Below, piece by piece: positions 33,965 to 44,335 of a DNA stretch of 64,000 nt. The stretch comes from Lunularia cruciata (Eukaryota > Streptophyta > Marchantiopsida > Lunulariales > Lunulariaceae): assembly GCA_948567375.1 (NCBI GenBank), contig OX419761.1, forward strand, positions 45,298,243 through 45,362,242. The letters run 5' to 3'. The notes beneath the pieces are model-generated. The model saw only the letters and a program-made list of their open reading frames with translations, was not told the origin of the DNA and ran no database searches. A program made the position numbers and the translations under genes. Every line of letters starts with the position of its first letter. Positions within the stretch are counted from its first letter, which is position 1.

Positions 33965-36080
33965 AACCAATCCTCATTCTCCTTGGAGCGATCATGCTCC
34001 TTGGTCTCAAAACCAAATGTTGCCCAATTCTATAGGAACTGGTCCACCCAATAAGTGTTTAAGCCTAATAGTGTTGAATCACACTACCATTCACGTCCCC
34101 TAAGCACCCTTACTATTCTCTAAGCATAGATCATGGCTTAAAAATAGTGCAAGGATTTTGTACCATTACCTCTTGGTGAATTTCCTCTTTTAACCCCCAC
34201 TTGAAATTGTCAAGAACTTTTGTTAGACTCATATAGGTTATCACAACCTATAGATCAAGAAATGCCTCCACATACTCTTTTATGTTGTTCTTGTACTTCA
34301 ACTCCCATAGTCGGGTTTAGGCCATTTGCACAAAATCCATGGATTGGAAATTCTTCAAAAGCCCTTCTTGCATTGCCATCCAAGTGATCTTTCTTCCTTT
34401 TGCTAACATTGATTGTTCCTAAGTATCATACCATGTGAGTGCTTTATTGGTCAAGTACCCTATGAAAACACTCCTATAGAATGATTGATTATCTTAGTTG
34501 TCAATAATCAAAAGTATTAATTCATTCTTGAAATTTAATTTTTCAATACTCCCATGGAACACTATCACTTGTAAGGCTCAATGTTGCATGTCTTCTTCAT
34601 CCATTGTAATAATGTGACTTCATTGTTGATCAAGGTCGGTGTCATCGGCATGAGTGACTCTCCAAGTACTTTGGCCATTGATATTGGGTTTTGAGATGGT
34701 TTCACTTCTTGCATTCCCTAATTATTTTTGAATTTGCAATACCTAATTCAACATCCCTTGCATTCCTTGCATTAGATCCTACAACTCCAACTCCATGATT
34801 TGTATACATGGCAAACACTCAATCACTACTTCTTACTTCAACAAAGAGTTAATATGATCAAGAGAGAGAGAGAACAAATTATTAGGACTACCATTGGAAC
34901 CTCAAAGGCAATCACTCATTGATAATATTCCTCACAAAAATTGTAGACTACAAAATCCCTAAACATCATTTTTGGTCTAACCACATAACAAAATTGTACT
35001 TGAGTGTTGAAAGGGAGAGGATTGGTATATTTGGATCCTTTGCACCATAACAAAATGTTGATTATCAAATCCCACTCTCTATCATATATCACCATGGATA
35101 GAATCATCGAGTTTGGAAAATTCATCATTATATCCATGAAATCTACTCCAAAATGGTAACAAGATATACTCTTACTTTCTCACGTTGGATGTACATAATC
35201 TTGATATGAAATAGATTCAAGAACAAAAAGTGGAGTGCAAGAAAATTCCGTCCAAGAGCTTCCATCCCATCCTCTCTCTAAAACACCCCCAATCTATCAA
35301 TTACACTATATTTTTACCCTCAAAATTATATAGTCTTCGTAGCTCGTGTTCTTCCAAGAAGATTGATTCACTCTCTTGGATTAAAACACCTACTTTGTTA
35401 CCATTATAATGTCCAGAGGACAACAATAACACAAGGCTTCAGCCCTCAATCCTTTGATGCTCTAGAGGAGCACCTTGTCTATATTATATAACAAAGAAGA
35501 TCTTCCTCAAAGGAAGCTCCACCCTTGGATCAAATATATATATTGGTGACATGTCCACAAGCTCCACCCTTAGATTTATTGTGTGGATCAATGACATATC
35601 AATCCTTGTCAGTTTTTGGTTGGTCAAACAAATTTGACCTAAGGGAATCTTTGGGAATCTTTTTGTAGGGGTTTTGTCTACTAGTCTGAGCTTCTCTTGG
35701 ATTAAAAAACCTACTTTGATACCATTGTAATGTCCCAAGGACAAGAGAACTCATAAAAGATGATTCCCCAAATAAGCTAAAAATAGCATAGGTGAGGTAC
35801 CGTTGGAAAGCTCTCGATGAGACAAACATGGGAGGAAAGGCTATGTCTTTTCCCTTGAATGGGGAGAATCTTCTAAATTTTTAGGCATAAATGATTTATT
35901 TGGGCCTCCAAAATTGGCTTTGAAGTTTTTAGTGTGTTTTCAGCCTCTATTGTATTAGTGAAAGTACTCTTTTGATGACATCTCTATCTAATCTCCTTAA
36001 ACCATCATATATAACATCCTTCCACATATTACCAAGCCAATTTCCACATCTAGATAATATGTCTAACTAAGGATATTACA
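33965..36080 (-). mobile_element. Family B element B3, gag part and LTR (minus)
   Basis: A minus-strand gag region (about 33965-35400) that parallels the plus-strand gag of B2 (52100-53400), with its LTR at 35405-36080. A primer-site remnant is seen at about 35389-35404. Only gag and leader are present, and stops are frequent. A 34861-34873 AG run is included. Confidence 0.7.
35405..36080 (-). repeat. Family B LTR (minus) with internal rearrangement
   Basis: 676 bp. The LTR-end plus primer-leader junction (ACTTTGATACCATTGTAATG) occurs a second time inside it at about 35712-35731. A piece of about 100 bp spanning LTR end and leader was therefore copied into the middle of the LTR. The right end is ATATTACA at 36080. 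Confidence 0.65.
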
Positions 36081-36514
36081 ATGATCCATTTACATTCAGT
36101 CTTCCAAATAATGCACAAAGTGTGCAAAGTCCCACCACCTTAAGTGCATCATCTAAACCCATTCATTGTCATCTATGAGCTCATCAACTTCCCAAAACTC
36201 ATTCTTACCATCGCTATGAAGCTCACCTTGCCATTGTGCCAATTGACATGGCTAATGCTCTATCAAACTACCTACAATTTATCTAAATTAACAAGTCGAT
36301 GCAACACATCCACCGTTTTCCATGAGTTACAATTGGAAAATACCAAGTGTTCATTGGACAAGGTGATCGCATTCCAAAAATTCTGCCCAAACGTGAGGTG
36401 ATGAATTGCGTAAAATGATGTTTGGTTAGCACACGTACAAAAAAATCCCAATAGTTTTGCAATGGATTTGGTGGTCCACAAATTCAATATATCCCATTCT
36501 TGCTTTAATACCAA
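36081..36514 (-). mobile_element. Family A leader/gag start fragment A5 (minus)
   Basis: From about 36210 the sequence matches the minus-strand leader and gag start next to the LTR at 27021. A primer-site remnant (GCTTTAATACCAA on plus) abuts 36515. Confidence 0.65.
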
Positions 36515-36720
36515 TGTAAAAGTCAAAGATCGAGGAGAGAAATAAGAGAATGGAAGACCAAAGTGGAAGATCACATTAGGACACTTGAATGAGGAAAAAT
36601 CTGAATGCTTAGCTTGAGCTTGGGATTTGGTATTTATAGGGAGCATACAAGGCTCTTGAGAAGCTTCTCAAGAAGCTTCCTAAAAGCCGCCTTCTTGGAA
36701 TGCAAGCCAAGTTAATCAAG
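36515..36720 (-). repeat. Family A LTR fragment of A5 (minus)
   Basis: Starts TGTAAAAGTC on plus and follows the family to about 36720, where it is truncated inside the palindromic module region. Confidence 0.7.
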
Positions 36721-37612
36721 AAACCCCATATACACTTTTTAATCTCATTTGTCTACTTATTGAGGGAACTAATGCGGGGGATGGTGATAATGAATCATTT
36801 CTAACAACACCATTTCTTCTCAAAACTCTCATCAACAATAAACAGACTCATGGCTACCCACATTAAAATGTATAGTTCATCTCCCCTTGCACTCAATGTC
36901 TCTTAGGAGATGGACATCTCTGTTCACATATACCCCCATGCATTGGACCTCTCTTGGCACTCAATTGTTTCTTCCACCAAATCCACATTTTTGCACAAAA
37001 ATGCAACCTCAAAGCTTTCCTCTCTCCGCAAATGAATATCTTGAACCCGTTCAATTTGCAAGAATGATCCCTTGCAAATGCCCTCGAGTTCTTCACTAGA
37101 CTAACCTTCATAGTTTCCCTCCCCATTCGAATAGCATGCATGATCTCTTTCAAAAGCGCTCAAATTACTTTACTAACCGATCTCGATAGTTTCCCTCTCT
37201 GTCAAGTTTGATCCCTTTCGAGCTTGAGAGATTCTATTTCCTTCACTAAAGATTTTTCCTCACTTCAAATCATATTCTGAATCAAATGCCTTTGATTTCC
37301 TTCACTAAACAGTTTCTCTCACTTCAAATCTTGTGGATTCAAATTGTGAGTTGAGTCGCATTAATAAGCTTGATTAACAAATCAATTAATACAAATGTAT
37401 CGTGATAATATTTATGGGAGCACCCATATCCCATCAAATTTTACAGGTCATGATTTCTAGCACCCGTAAATATTTGATAACTAGAGGCCTTTGCCCATCA
37501 AATTTTAAAGTACCCACTCGGCCCCTACCCATAATTATCACAACGATACCCGACAAAAATTTACAGGATATTTACAAGTGGTGCAAAACTTATTATTATT
37601 GAAACACCCCTA
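36721..37612. other. No gene recognised
   Basis: About 0.9 kb without recognisable domains or repeats. It separates the gypsy cluster from the non-LTR cluster. Confidence 0.35.
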
Positions 37613-38014
37613 ATTCTTGGAATACCAAGAATGTCTCTTGATAATTATCAACTCAACTTAGACTGTTGAGTTATAACTGGACTTGGATCGAGTTCATCCG
37701 TTTAAAATCTCTTCCCTGATAAAGGCTTACACAAGTGGCTAAGACACAATACTCTTCGAACCTTTGATAGTTGGGAATTCCTCAATAGGATCAAAAACCT
37801 CTCCCTTTCGGCAAGTGCTTTTCGGGATCGTTCACATACTTCTCTACGAGAATGGAGTGGGACGGAAATGTTTCCATATAACCGGCGTGGGAGGGGTACA
37901 TAGGAAATTTTGCAGTACATGGACCACAGCCTATAGAAAAATCTTGGGGTGGAGAGAAAGGTGATTTTAGTTTTTGGGAGGTGAGGCTTATAGACGAGTT
38001 TGTAAATTTCAGTT

Positions 38015-38290
38015 GTCATGTAAAAGTGCGACCACGTGAGAAAAACGAAGGATGGGAAGACCCATCAAGCCCTACAAGGGAGAGACAAAAAAAGTAACAG
38101 GTGCTAAGTCCCAATAGATTCTATATGAGAAATTTGCCCTACTGCACCTAAGATATTCGAGTTATGCAAATCATATGGTCTATACACAATTGGAGTATCG
38201 AAAGAACATCACCTAATGTGATTATTTTCCTCTGGATTGCATGAACCACTATCCTCTCTAGAACAATGGACACACATTATCTAAAAAGGT
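38015..38290 (-). pseudogene. Non-LTR element 3' end, minus copy 1
   Basis: The reverse complement matches the last about 190 bases of the ORF and the 3' tail of the element at 41849-43919. It includes the ORF end (GQISH region), the stop in the GGGGCTTAGCCCC hairpin (decayed), and the tail to GGTCGC. It is strongly 5'-truncated, as expected from incomplete target-primed reverse transcription, and decayed toward A/T. Confidence 0.75.
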
Positions 38291-38299
38291 AAAAATTTC

Positions 38300-39150
38300 A
38301 ATTTAAAATAAAATAAAACAGACTAAAGGATAATTAGGTTCCACGCATTTAACTATGTTGACTATTCCTTATGTCTCAACTGCTTTGCTATGACCCTCGT
38401 ACACTTCTAGTACATCACTCTGACGTCAAAATTAAAACTCCATCCAAAAACTATTACTCGAATTGTAGAAAAGTTTATGTACTATTCAATTTTTAGTGAA
38501 AGCTTTCTTTTTATAAAACCCCAGCAACAATTTTACAAGTTATGGATAGGATCCCATTAGAAAACTGTAAATTTCCCGTTTTAATTCCCTCCATATTCCC
38601 CCCTACTTGAAGCAGACATGCCGTGACTTTGACTTGCGGGCATCGGATGGTCCATAGGAGGTAAAACTTCACAATGTTCCCTACAACAAGGAAAAGATAA
38701 AATGATCAGGTGAATAAATAAAAATAAGAATTCTATCAAATTGTATAGAGATTACACATAAATTAAAATTAAACTAGGTTTTATTAATATGGATAGAAAT
38801 AAATTTATTTATTTATAAAAAATAAAAATCAAATTTTATAAATTATAAATTATAAATTAAACCACAATCTTAATAACATGATTTAAAAATAACTAACTTA
38901 AAATTTCCAAATGTAAAAAATAAATAAACAGATACATGTATGAATTTCATACTATGAATCACGTATCCCATGCTAACACTTCATCGAACAGTATGACCTC
39001 TGCCTAGGGTGTATAGCAGTTTGCTGTATTCCTTAAGCATCGAACCAGTGCCGGTTTAGCAAAGCCCGTCATTAGTGTGATTGTTATTATTAGTTTCATT
39101 TACCTTTGTCAAGGAATATATGAGAATTTATAATGATAGACGTCTAATTC
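38300..39150. other. AT-rich, decayed repeat blocks of unit A
   Basis: Contains blocks shared with unit B (see the unit entry) and a very AT-rich stretch at 38700-38930. No gene. Confidence 0.4.
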
Positions 39151-39440
39151 TCGTTTTTATATTTTGTAATATATTCTAGATCATAGATTTATTATTTAAA
39201 TAATAATATTTAATATAATATACAGGAAAATAATCACACCATATGATATTTTAAAGAATATTTTAATTATTTATAAATCATATTATTTATATAGCTCAGA
39301 TATCTTAGATATTGTAAAGCAAATTTCTAATATAGGCTCTTTTGGGGCTTAGCCCCACTTTACCTTTTTCGTCCCGTGCCTTACTTGACGAGGTCTTCCC
39401 GTCCTTCGTATTCTCTACTCGGTCGCCTTTTTCTCCCTGT
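39150..39440 (+). pseudogene. Non-LTR element 3' end, plus copy
   Basis: Aligns with the end of the ORF and 3' tail of 41849-43919. The last about 60 codons are recognisable only through conserved positions because most G/C have turned into A/T. The hairpin GGGGCTTAGCCCC (39354-39366) and the tail through GGTCGCC are well kept. It is followed by TTTGATGCTTTTATGACTC, as in the better copy. Confidence 0.7.
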
Positions 39441-39702
39441 TTGATGCTTTTATGACTCTAATGTCATTGGACCCGAGCGCCATAACTAAATTATAATTTC
39501 CTATTGCAGTATAGGATAACTCATAAACGGTTCAAAGGCACCGGAGGACTTTAAGGGGAGATGCTACGCGTTTTTTGGGCCCGGGGGGCACGAGACGGAG
39601 ACCCCATGGGTGAGAGTGTCCGAAGTCTCAGGCGAAATCGTTGACAAAGACGGGCGAGAGTGTCCGGAGAGGCCAGTACTGTCTGAAAAGAGAAGGTCTT
39701 CA

Positions 39703-39828
39703 CCCTTCTTCATTCACGCCATAATACTGGATCAGGCTCTCGCAAGTTGTCTAAGATTCCCCACTGTAGCTTTCCATGGGAGTCTGGGCCGTCTCTCAGT
39801 CCCAGTGCGGTGGATGGTTCAAAATAAC
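39703..39828 (-). pseudogene. Mitochondrial-type SSU rRNA fragment, copy 1 (antisense)
   Basis: The reverse complement resembles the 5' domain of plant mitochondrial (alphaproteobacterial-type) 16S/18S rRNA, the region around the universal ACTGAGACACGG and GGGAGGCAGCAG helices. On plus the landmarks are AAGATTCCCCACTG, GGGAGTCTGGGCCGT and CTCTCAGTCCCAGTG. The AAGATTCCCC form fits mitochondrial rather than plastid rRNA, as I recall those sequences. It is tandemly duplicated with the next copy. Confidence 0.75.
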
Positions 39829-40008
39829 GAGAAGGTCTTCACCCTCCTTCAATCACGCCCATAATACTGGATCAGGCTCTCGCAAGTTGTCCAAGATTCC
39901 CCACTGTAGCTTTCCATGGGAGTCTGGGCCGTCTCTCAGTCCCAGTGCGGTGGATGGTTCAAAATAAACCCTTTAAGCGTGAGTGGTTTGATCAGCCTTC
40001 ACCTAATA
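39829..40008 (-). pseudogene. Mitochondrial-type SSU rRNA fragment, copy 2 (antisense)
   Basis: A near-identical tandem copy of the previous fragment (period about 138 bp, few differences), extending further. AAGCGTGAGTGGTTTGATCA and GCCTTCACCT align with the adjacent rRNA region. It is followed by ACATGATGCTTTAATGACTC. Confidence 0.75.
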
Positions 40009-40305
40009 CATGATGCTTTAATGACTCCCTAATCATTAGAATACCAAGAATGTCTCTTGATAATTATCAACTCAACTTAGAGTGTTGAGTTATAACTGGA
40101 CTTGCATTGAGCTCATGCGTTTAAGCTCTTCTAACAAAGGCTTACACAAGGGGCTAAGACACAATCCTCTTCGAACCTTGATAGATGGGGATTCTCAATA
40201 GTATCAAAAGCCTCTTCCTTTCGGCAAGTGCTTTCTGGGATCGAGGGTTCGAATAGTTCACATACTTTTCTACGAGAATGAAGTGGGACGGAAATGTCTC
40301 CATTC

Positions 40306-40735
40306 TATTGTTGGGTATGGAAAGGCTACCGTTTATGATAACAAGAAGGATAAGAAGACTCCCAAGCCCTACAAGTGTAAACGACAATAGATAAGGTGGA
40401 ATTAAACCTCAATATCGGTGAAAAATACGTTAAATAAAGTAGAATCTTTTGAGAAACAACGGTTTTAATCATTCTTTTTGTCTGACAGGCCCCCTGGAGC
40501 CTGTCTGACGCTTTTGGCCTTGTCGGACCCCGCAAAGTCCGGGGATTTGGCAGTCAGACTTCAAGGAAAAGCAGTTTTCTTCGAGCCGTCCATATGCTGA
40601 AAGTAGGTTGACAATGTCCACGCACGAACACCTGAGACCAATTGACCGGGCCGCTCCCTGTGGAGGATTCAAACAACGGGTTTTAGGGATCTGTAACAAA
40701 TCCGTAACTCATTTTATGGTATAGGGGAAATAAAA
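40306..40735. other. GC-richer insert specific to unit B
   Basis: Absent from unit A, which joins directly across it. Contains short stem-forming words (GACCCCGCAAAGTCCGGGG) and, at about 40338-40392, a decayed minus-strand fragment of the non-LTR tail (GAAGGATAAGAAGACTCCC). No ORF is recognised. Confidence 0.5.
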
Positions 40736-41034
40736 TTTATGTAACTGGCGTGGGAGTGGTACATAGAAAGTTTTGCAGTACACCGACCGCAGCCCGTAGA
40801 AAATCTTGAGGGTCAAGAGAAAAGAGATTTTATTATTGGGAGTTGAGGCTTACGGACGACTTTGTAAACTTCAATTAAGAGTAAAATTAATCTAGGGACA
40901 GAATAATACTCGTCCACGCATTTACGACTCCTTATATCTCAACTAGTCTAACCCCGTACATTTTCACTTTGACCTGCGGGCACAGCATGGTCCATAGAAT
41001 GTAAAACGTCACAATGTTCTGGTAATAGAGAGAA

Positions 41035-41290
41035 AAGGCCACCATAAAATAACACAAGAAGGATGGGAAGACCCAGTCATGCCCTCAAGGGAGAGACAAA
41101 AGAAGTAAAATGAGACTAGACACTAATAGTCTAGATATAAGAAATTTACCGTTGCAACTAAGATATTCGTGGTAGGTACATAATAAATCTACAGCTACAT
41201 GAGAATCCTAAGAAATATCATCTAAAGTAATTGCTCTTTTATGGATTACATCTGCTACATAGCATTATTTTGTGTAACAATAAACACATG
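41035..41290 (-). pseudogene. Non-LTR element 3' end, minus copy 2
   Basis: The reverse complement matches the same ORF end and tail as 38015-38290, including the GGATGGGAAGACCC word in the tail and an ORF end decayed to A/T-rich codons. Its position relative to flanking blocks differs from the unit A minus copy. The two may therefore be separate insertions. Confidence 0.7.
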
Positions 41291-41834
41291 TTATTTAAAA
41301 TATATTTTAAATTTTTATACACTTCTAACAAATGTATTGAACCCTATATATATCATTCTGTATAATTCCAAAGTTAGAAGAATAAAAAATAATTCTATTA
41401 TATATTTTTATATTTGAAAATTGAATATTTATTATTCAATTTATCACACATCCAAGAGTATTTCTAAAAATAAAAAGTAATCATATAAAATACTAAAATT
41501 AAATTTATCAAAATATCAATAATAATATCAATAAAAATTTATTTCAGGAAAAAAAAGAAATAAACAAATGATAACAGAAAACAAGGAGATTTCATCCAAT
41601 GGGTACAAAAAAAAATAAAAAAATACATTAAAACTAAACGTTAAAAATTTCTGACTTAAAACAGTTACATGCTTGAGTCGTAATAACAAATGGACACTGA
41701 TTTCATATGACGAATCACGCATTCAATACTGCCACCTCATCCTATCGAACGCTATAACCTCTGCTTAGGAAGTATAGTAGTCTGCTAAGCCGTCACTAGT
41801 TTGATGGCCGTCATTGCCCGTCATAAATTACCTA
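41291..41834. other. AT-rich spacer of unit B
   Basis: Very AT-rich with no coding recognised; 41700-41820 matches 38950-39100 of unit A. Confidence 0.4.
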
Positions 41835-41848
41835 TTTTTTGATGCTTT
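41835..41848. other. Left 14-bp target duplication of non-LTR element
   Basis: TTTTTTGATGCTTT here is repeated exactly at 43920-43933, on the other side of the element. Some of the T-run could belong to the element tail. Confidence 0.8.
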
Positions 41849-43241
41849 TTGATCCTAGATATCCATCCGGAGTGGGTCGTCCTACAGGTGGATGTTGAGA
41901 ACGCTTTTAATAGCGTCTCACGTGCATCCATCTTTAGAGAGCTTTAGGGAGGCTGGTGGATCCTTGGCGAGTCTCATTCCTTTTGTGCGGTCTTTTTATG
42001 GCTCTCCTGCTTCCCTTTACTACCAGCATGGTGGTTCACAGGAGGGAGTCACCGTCTTGAAGTCAGCTGTTGGTACACGTCAGGGAGATCCTTTGGGGGG
42101 GCCTTTATTTGCCATGGCTCACTTTAGAGCTCTCTTGTCTACTACTTTGGCCATGCCAGGTTGTGTATTTCCATCCTTGGCAGATGATACACACATCGTA
42201 GGCCCTGTAGATCAGATTAGGCAGGCCTTTGACTACTTGACTACCAAGCCACATCTAGTAGGCTTGAGAGTCAAGGTGTCAAAGTGTAGGGCATGGTCCC
42301 CTTTAGGTATCCCTCCCCACCTTGAGCTTCCAGAGGGGTGTATCACATCCACAGAGGGACTTCGTGTTCTTGGAGTGCCAGTAGGATCGGAGGATTTTGT
42401 CACACGTTTCTTGGACGCTGCCCTTGTAGAGGATGTTCTCCATGTGGATGACCTTCCATTACTAGGAGATCCGCAGGTGGCATTTGGTATACTCTCTTCC
42501 AGTATTGCTCGTCGACCATCCTACCTCATCCGTACAGTTCCTCCCTCACCGTCCTTCCTATCACGTCTGAGAGCATTTGATAGGAGGATTATGGGAGTCT
42601 TTGGTGATATTATTGGACCAGGGACTTTTGAGTGTGTGACAGGGGATTTGGCACGTAGACAGACGGCTCTACCAATCTCATGTGGTGGGGTTGGCTTGCT
42701 TTCTATGGAGGAGATGGCACCTATAGCGTTTTTGGGTAGTTGGGCTCTCTCGGCACCCCTACTTGCCTCTCGTTTTGTGGTTGCTGATAGGCCGGTTTTG
42801 GAGACTTATGTGACAGAGGTGGAGGGAGGATCCTTTTCTCTCCAGGTGTTATTGCGGCAGACGAGAGATAGTCTATCTCCACGAGCACGAGAGGGTTTTC
42901 CACCGTTTGCTTCACTATTGTCAGATTGGACTAGAGGTCTACAGTCTTCCTTGATGGAGCGACAGTGTGAGCATATGCTACATTCTCTCTTAGTTGACTC
43001 GTCCATTCCTCAGGCTACTAGAGCACGTCTACGCTCTTGCTACGGCAAGGGTGCAGGCTCGTGGATCCTAGCTCGACCATGCATTAGGGCTTTCCGACTC
43101 GCACCGACTACTTTCTTTACAGTGATGAGGTTTCGCCTAGGTTTGGTCCACCCATCTGCATCTTCACTACTCACTTATGAGTGTGGTTCTACACTAGATG
43201 CAGCGGCGGTCCACATGACACGGTGTCCTTTTGGAGGATAG
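41849..43241 (+). pseudogene. Reverse transcriptase part of the non-LTR ORF
   Basis: The frame entering at 41849 reads HPEWVVLQVDVENAFNSVSR, the RT motif with the first catalytic Asp (41891-41893). An extra T in 41943-41946 shifts the frame. The new frame stays open for about 430 codons to 43238. Motif B reads GTRQGDPLGGPLF (about 42072-42110), and the catalytic box is SLADDT at about 42177-42194, so all three catalytic Asp survive. Thumb and linker follow. The last part contains Cys (43182), His (43212) and Cys (43224), with a His at 43254 after the stop. That CX9HX3CX9H series resembles the zinc-binding region of R2-type proteins. An in-frame TAG at 43239-43241 interrupts it. RT would copy element RNA at nicked nuclear DNA. 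Confidence 0.88.
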
Positions 43242-43841
43242 AGGATAGCTACCCATGATGCCATTAGAGACATAGTGTTTGCTATGGCACGAGAGAGTGG
43301 ATACTTGGCTTGGAGAGAGCGTCCGTATGCATTGCAGACGACACGTGTCAGGGCAAACTTATACCTGGTCCGAGATGATCAGGTGACAGTAGCGGATTTT
43401 GTGGTGACGGACCCTATGCGTGATACAGTTTCGGAGGGAGTGATTACCCATCCCCCTGGATGGGCGGCGAGTGCAGCAGCAGGTCGCAAGGTCTCCAAGT
43501 ATAGGGGCATGCAGCGAGGTCACCTCTTTGTTCTTCTAGCCTTGGAGTTATATGGAGCGATGGACACGGCATTTGACACATTTGTCAGGGAGTGCGCGAG
43601 AGCTTATCATGTTAGGCGTCAAGGGGTACCACTCTCACTCTCATACTTTGTAGCTTACTTTAGACAGCGTGTATCCATTGCTCTACAGAGGGCAGTGGCT
43701 GGTGCAATCCATAGGAGAGCAATCACATTAGGTGATGTTTCTGCGGATGCTCCAGTTGTGTGTAGACCGTACGACTTGCATAGCTCGGGTATTTTAGGTG
43801 CGGTTGGGCAGATTTCTCATACAGACTCTATTGGGGCTTAG
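43242..43841 (+). pseudogene. Putative restriction-like endonuclease end of the non-LTR ORF
   Basis: Same frame as the RT, after the single stop. It begins RIATHDAIRDIVFAMARESG, with the His that follows the zinc motif in R2-like proteins. It continues with TRVRANLYLVRDDQVTVADF and VVTDP, a possible PD-D/ExK core in which the usual Asp of the first motif is Asn, and AGRKVSKYRGM supplies a K-x3-K-Y. It ends GQISHTDSIGA with the stop inside the hairpin GGGGCTTAGCCCC (43833-43845). Such a nuclease would nick the target to prime reverse transcription. The RT family is certain; the nuclease assignment is inferred from order and partial motifs. Confidence 0.65.
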
Positions 43842-43845
43842 CCCC
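43833..43845 (+). other. Hairpin overlapping the stop codon of the non-LTR ORF
   Basis: GGGGC-TTA-GCCCC with the stop TAG lying across loop and stem. It is preserved exactly at 39354-39366 even though the coding sequence beside that copy has decayed, and in altered form in the minus copies. Confidence 0.7.
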
Positions 43846-43919
43846 ATGTTACCTTTTTTTCTCTCTCTTGTACGGCTTGATGGGGTCTTCCCATCCTTCA
43901 TTTTTCCTACGCGGTCGCC

Positions 43920-44168
43920 TTTTTTGATGCTTTAATGACTCTCATAGATGGATTCGACCGCCCTACCTTAATTGTAAGCTCCTATGGCAGTATAGGATAC
44001 TCGTAAACGGTCCAAAGGCACCAGACGACTGTAAGGGGAGATACTACGCATTTTGTGGGCCCGGTGGGCACGAGACCCCACGGGTGATAGTGTCCGAAGC
44101 CTTACGCGAAATCGTTGACAAAGAAGGGCGAGAGTGTCCAGAGGGACCACTACTGTCTGAGGGGAAAA
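43920..44168. other. Flank shared with unit A, function unknown
   Basis: Starts with the right target duplication. It matches 39433-39700 (shared words GTATAGGATA, CGAAATCGTTGACAAAGA, GGGCGAGAGTGTCC). It is GC-richer and non-coding; I do not recognise its origin. It sits directly before the rRNA-like fragment in both units, so it may derive from the same source. Confidence 0.5.
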
Positions 44169-44335
44169 CCCTTCTTCATTAACGTCATATTACTGGATCA
44201 GGCTCTCGACAGTTGCCCAAGATTCCCCAACCGTAGCTTTCCATGGAAGCCTGGGGCATCTTGCAGTAGCAGTGCGGTGGCTGGTTCAAAATAACCCTTA
44301 AGCGTCAGTGGTTTGATCCGCCTCTACTAATACAT
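44169..44335 (-). pseudogene. Mitochondrial-type SSU rRNA fragment, copy 3 (antisense)
   Basis: Same region as copies 1 and 2, more diverged (AAGATTCCCCAACCGTAG; CAGTAGCAGTGCGGTG; TAAGCGTCAGTGGTTTGATC). It ends unit B and is followed by ATGATGCTTTAATGACTCCC. Confidence 0.72.

Larger units (their letters stand above)
37616..40036. repeat. Unit A of a duplicated composite region
   Basis: Its first about 260 bp (37616-37880) match 40040-40300. Further blocks match unit B: 37885-38015 with 40740-40875; 38360-38700 with 40915-41030; 38950-39100 with 41700-41820; 39490-39700 with 43941-44160; 39703-40030 with 44169-44352. It carries a minus-strand and a plus-strand non-LTR fragment and two mitochondrial-type rRNA fragments. 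Block order is not fully the same in the two units. Confidence 0.7.
41849..43919 (+). mobile_element. Non-LTR retrotransposon, 5'-truncated, RT plus R2-like C terminus
   Basis: 2,071 bp flanked by a 14-bp duplication. The element begins in mid-ORF within the RT domain and runs through the RT, a C-terminal zinc-binding motif and a putative restriction-like endonuclease to a 78-base 3' untranslated tail, with no poly(A). That domain order and the missing upstream apurinic endonuclease (not visible because of truncation) recall the R2/NeSL/Utopia type rather than the L1 and RTE types usual in plants. Base composition is richer in G/C than the flanks, so this is the youngest copy of its family here. 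Confidence 0.85.

Noticed and set aside
38015..39440. Terminal inverted repeats of a DNA transposon in unit A
   Set aside because: The inverted repeats of about 100 bp are 3' ends of the non-LTR element in opposite orientation. They extend into its coding sequence, so they are two insertions rather than transposon ends.
39703..40008. Functional rRNA gene or plastid rRNA origin
   Set aside because: Only part of one SSU domain is present, with indels breaking the helices. The AAGATTCCCC form fits mitochondrial better than plastid sequence as I recall them.
40230..40260. GGGTTCGAATAG as a tRNA T-arm
   Set aside because: The T-arm stem does not close and no acceptor, D-arm or anticodon arm can be fitted around it. 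The same block in unit A lacks the word.
43275..43841. Separate 188-codon gene downstream of the RT
   Set aside because: It is in the same frame as the RT and separated only by a single stop codon inside the zinc-binding region, so it is the C terminus of the same ORF.
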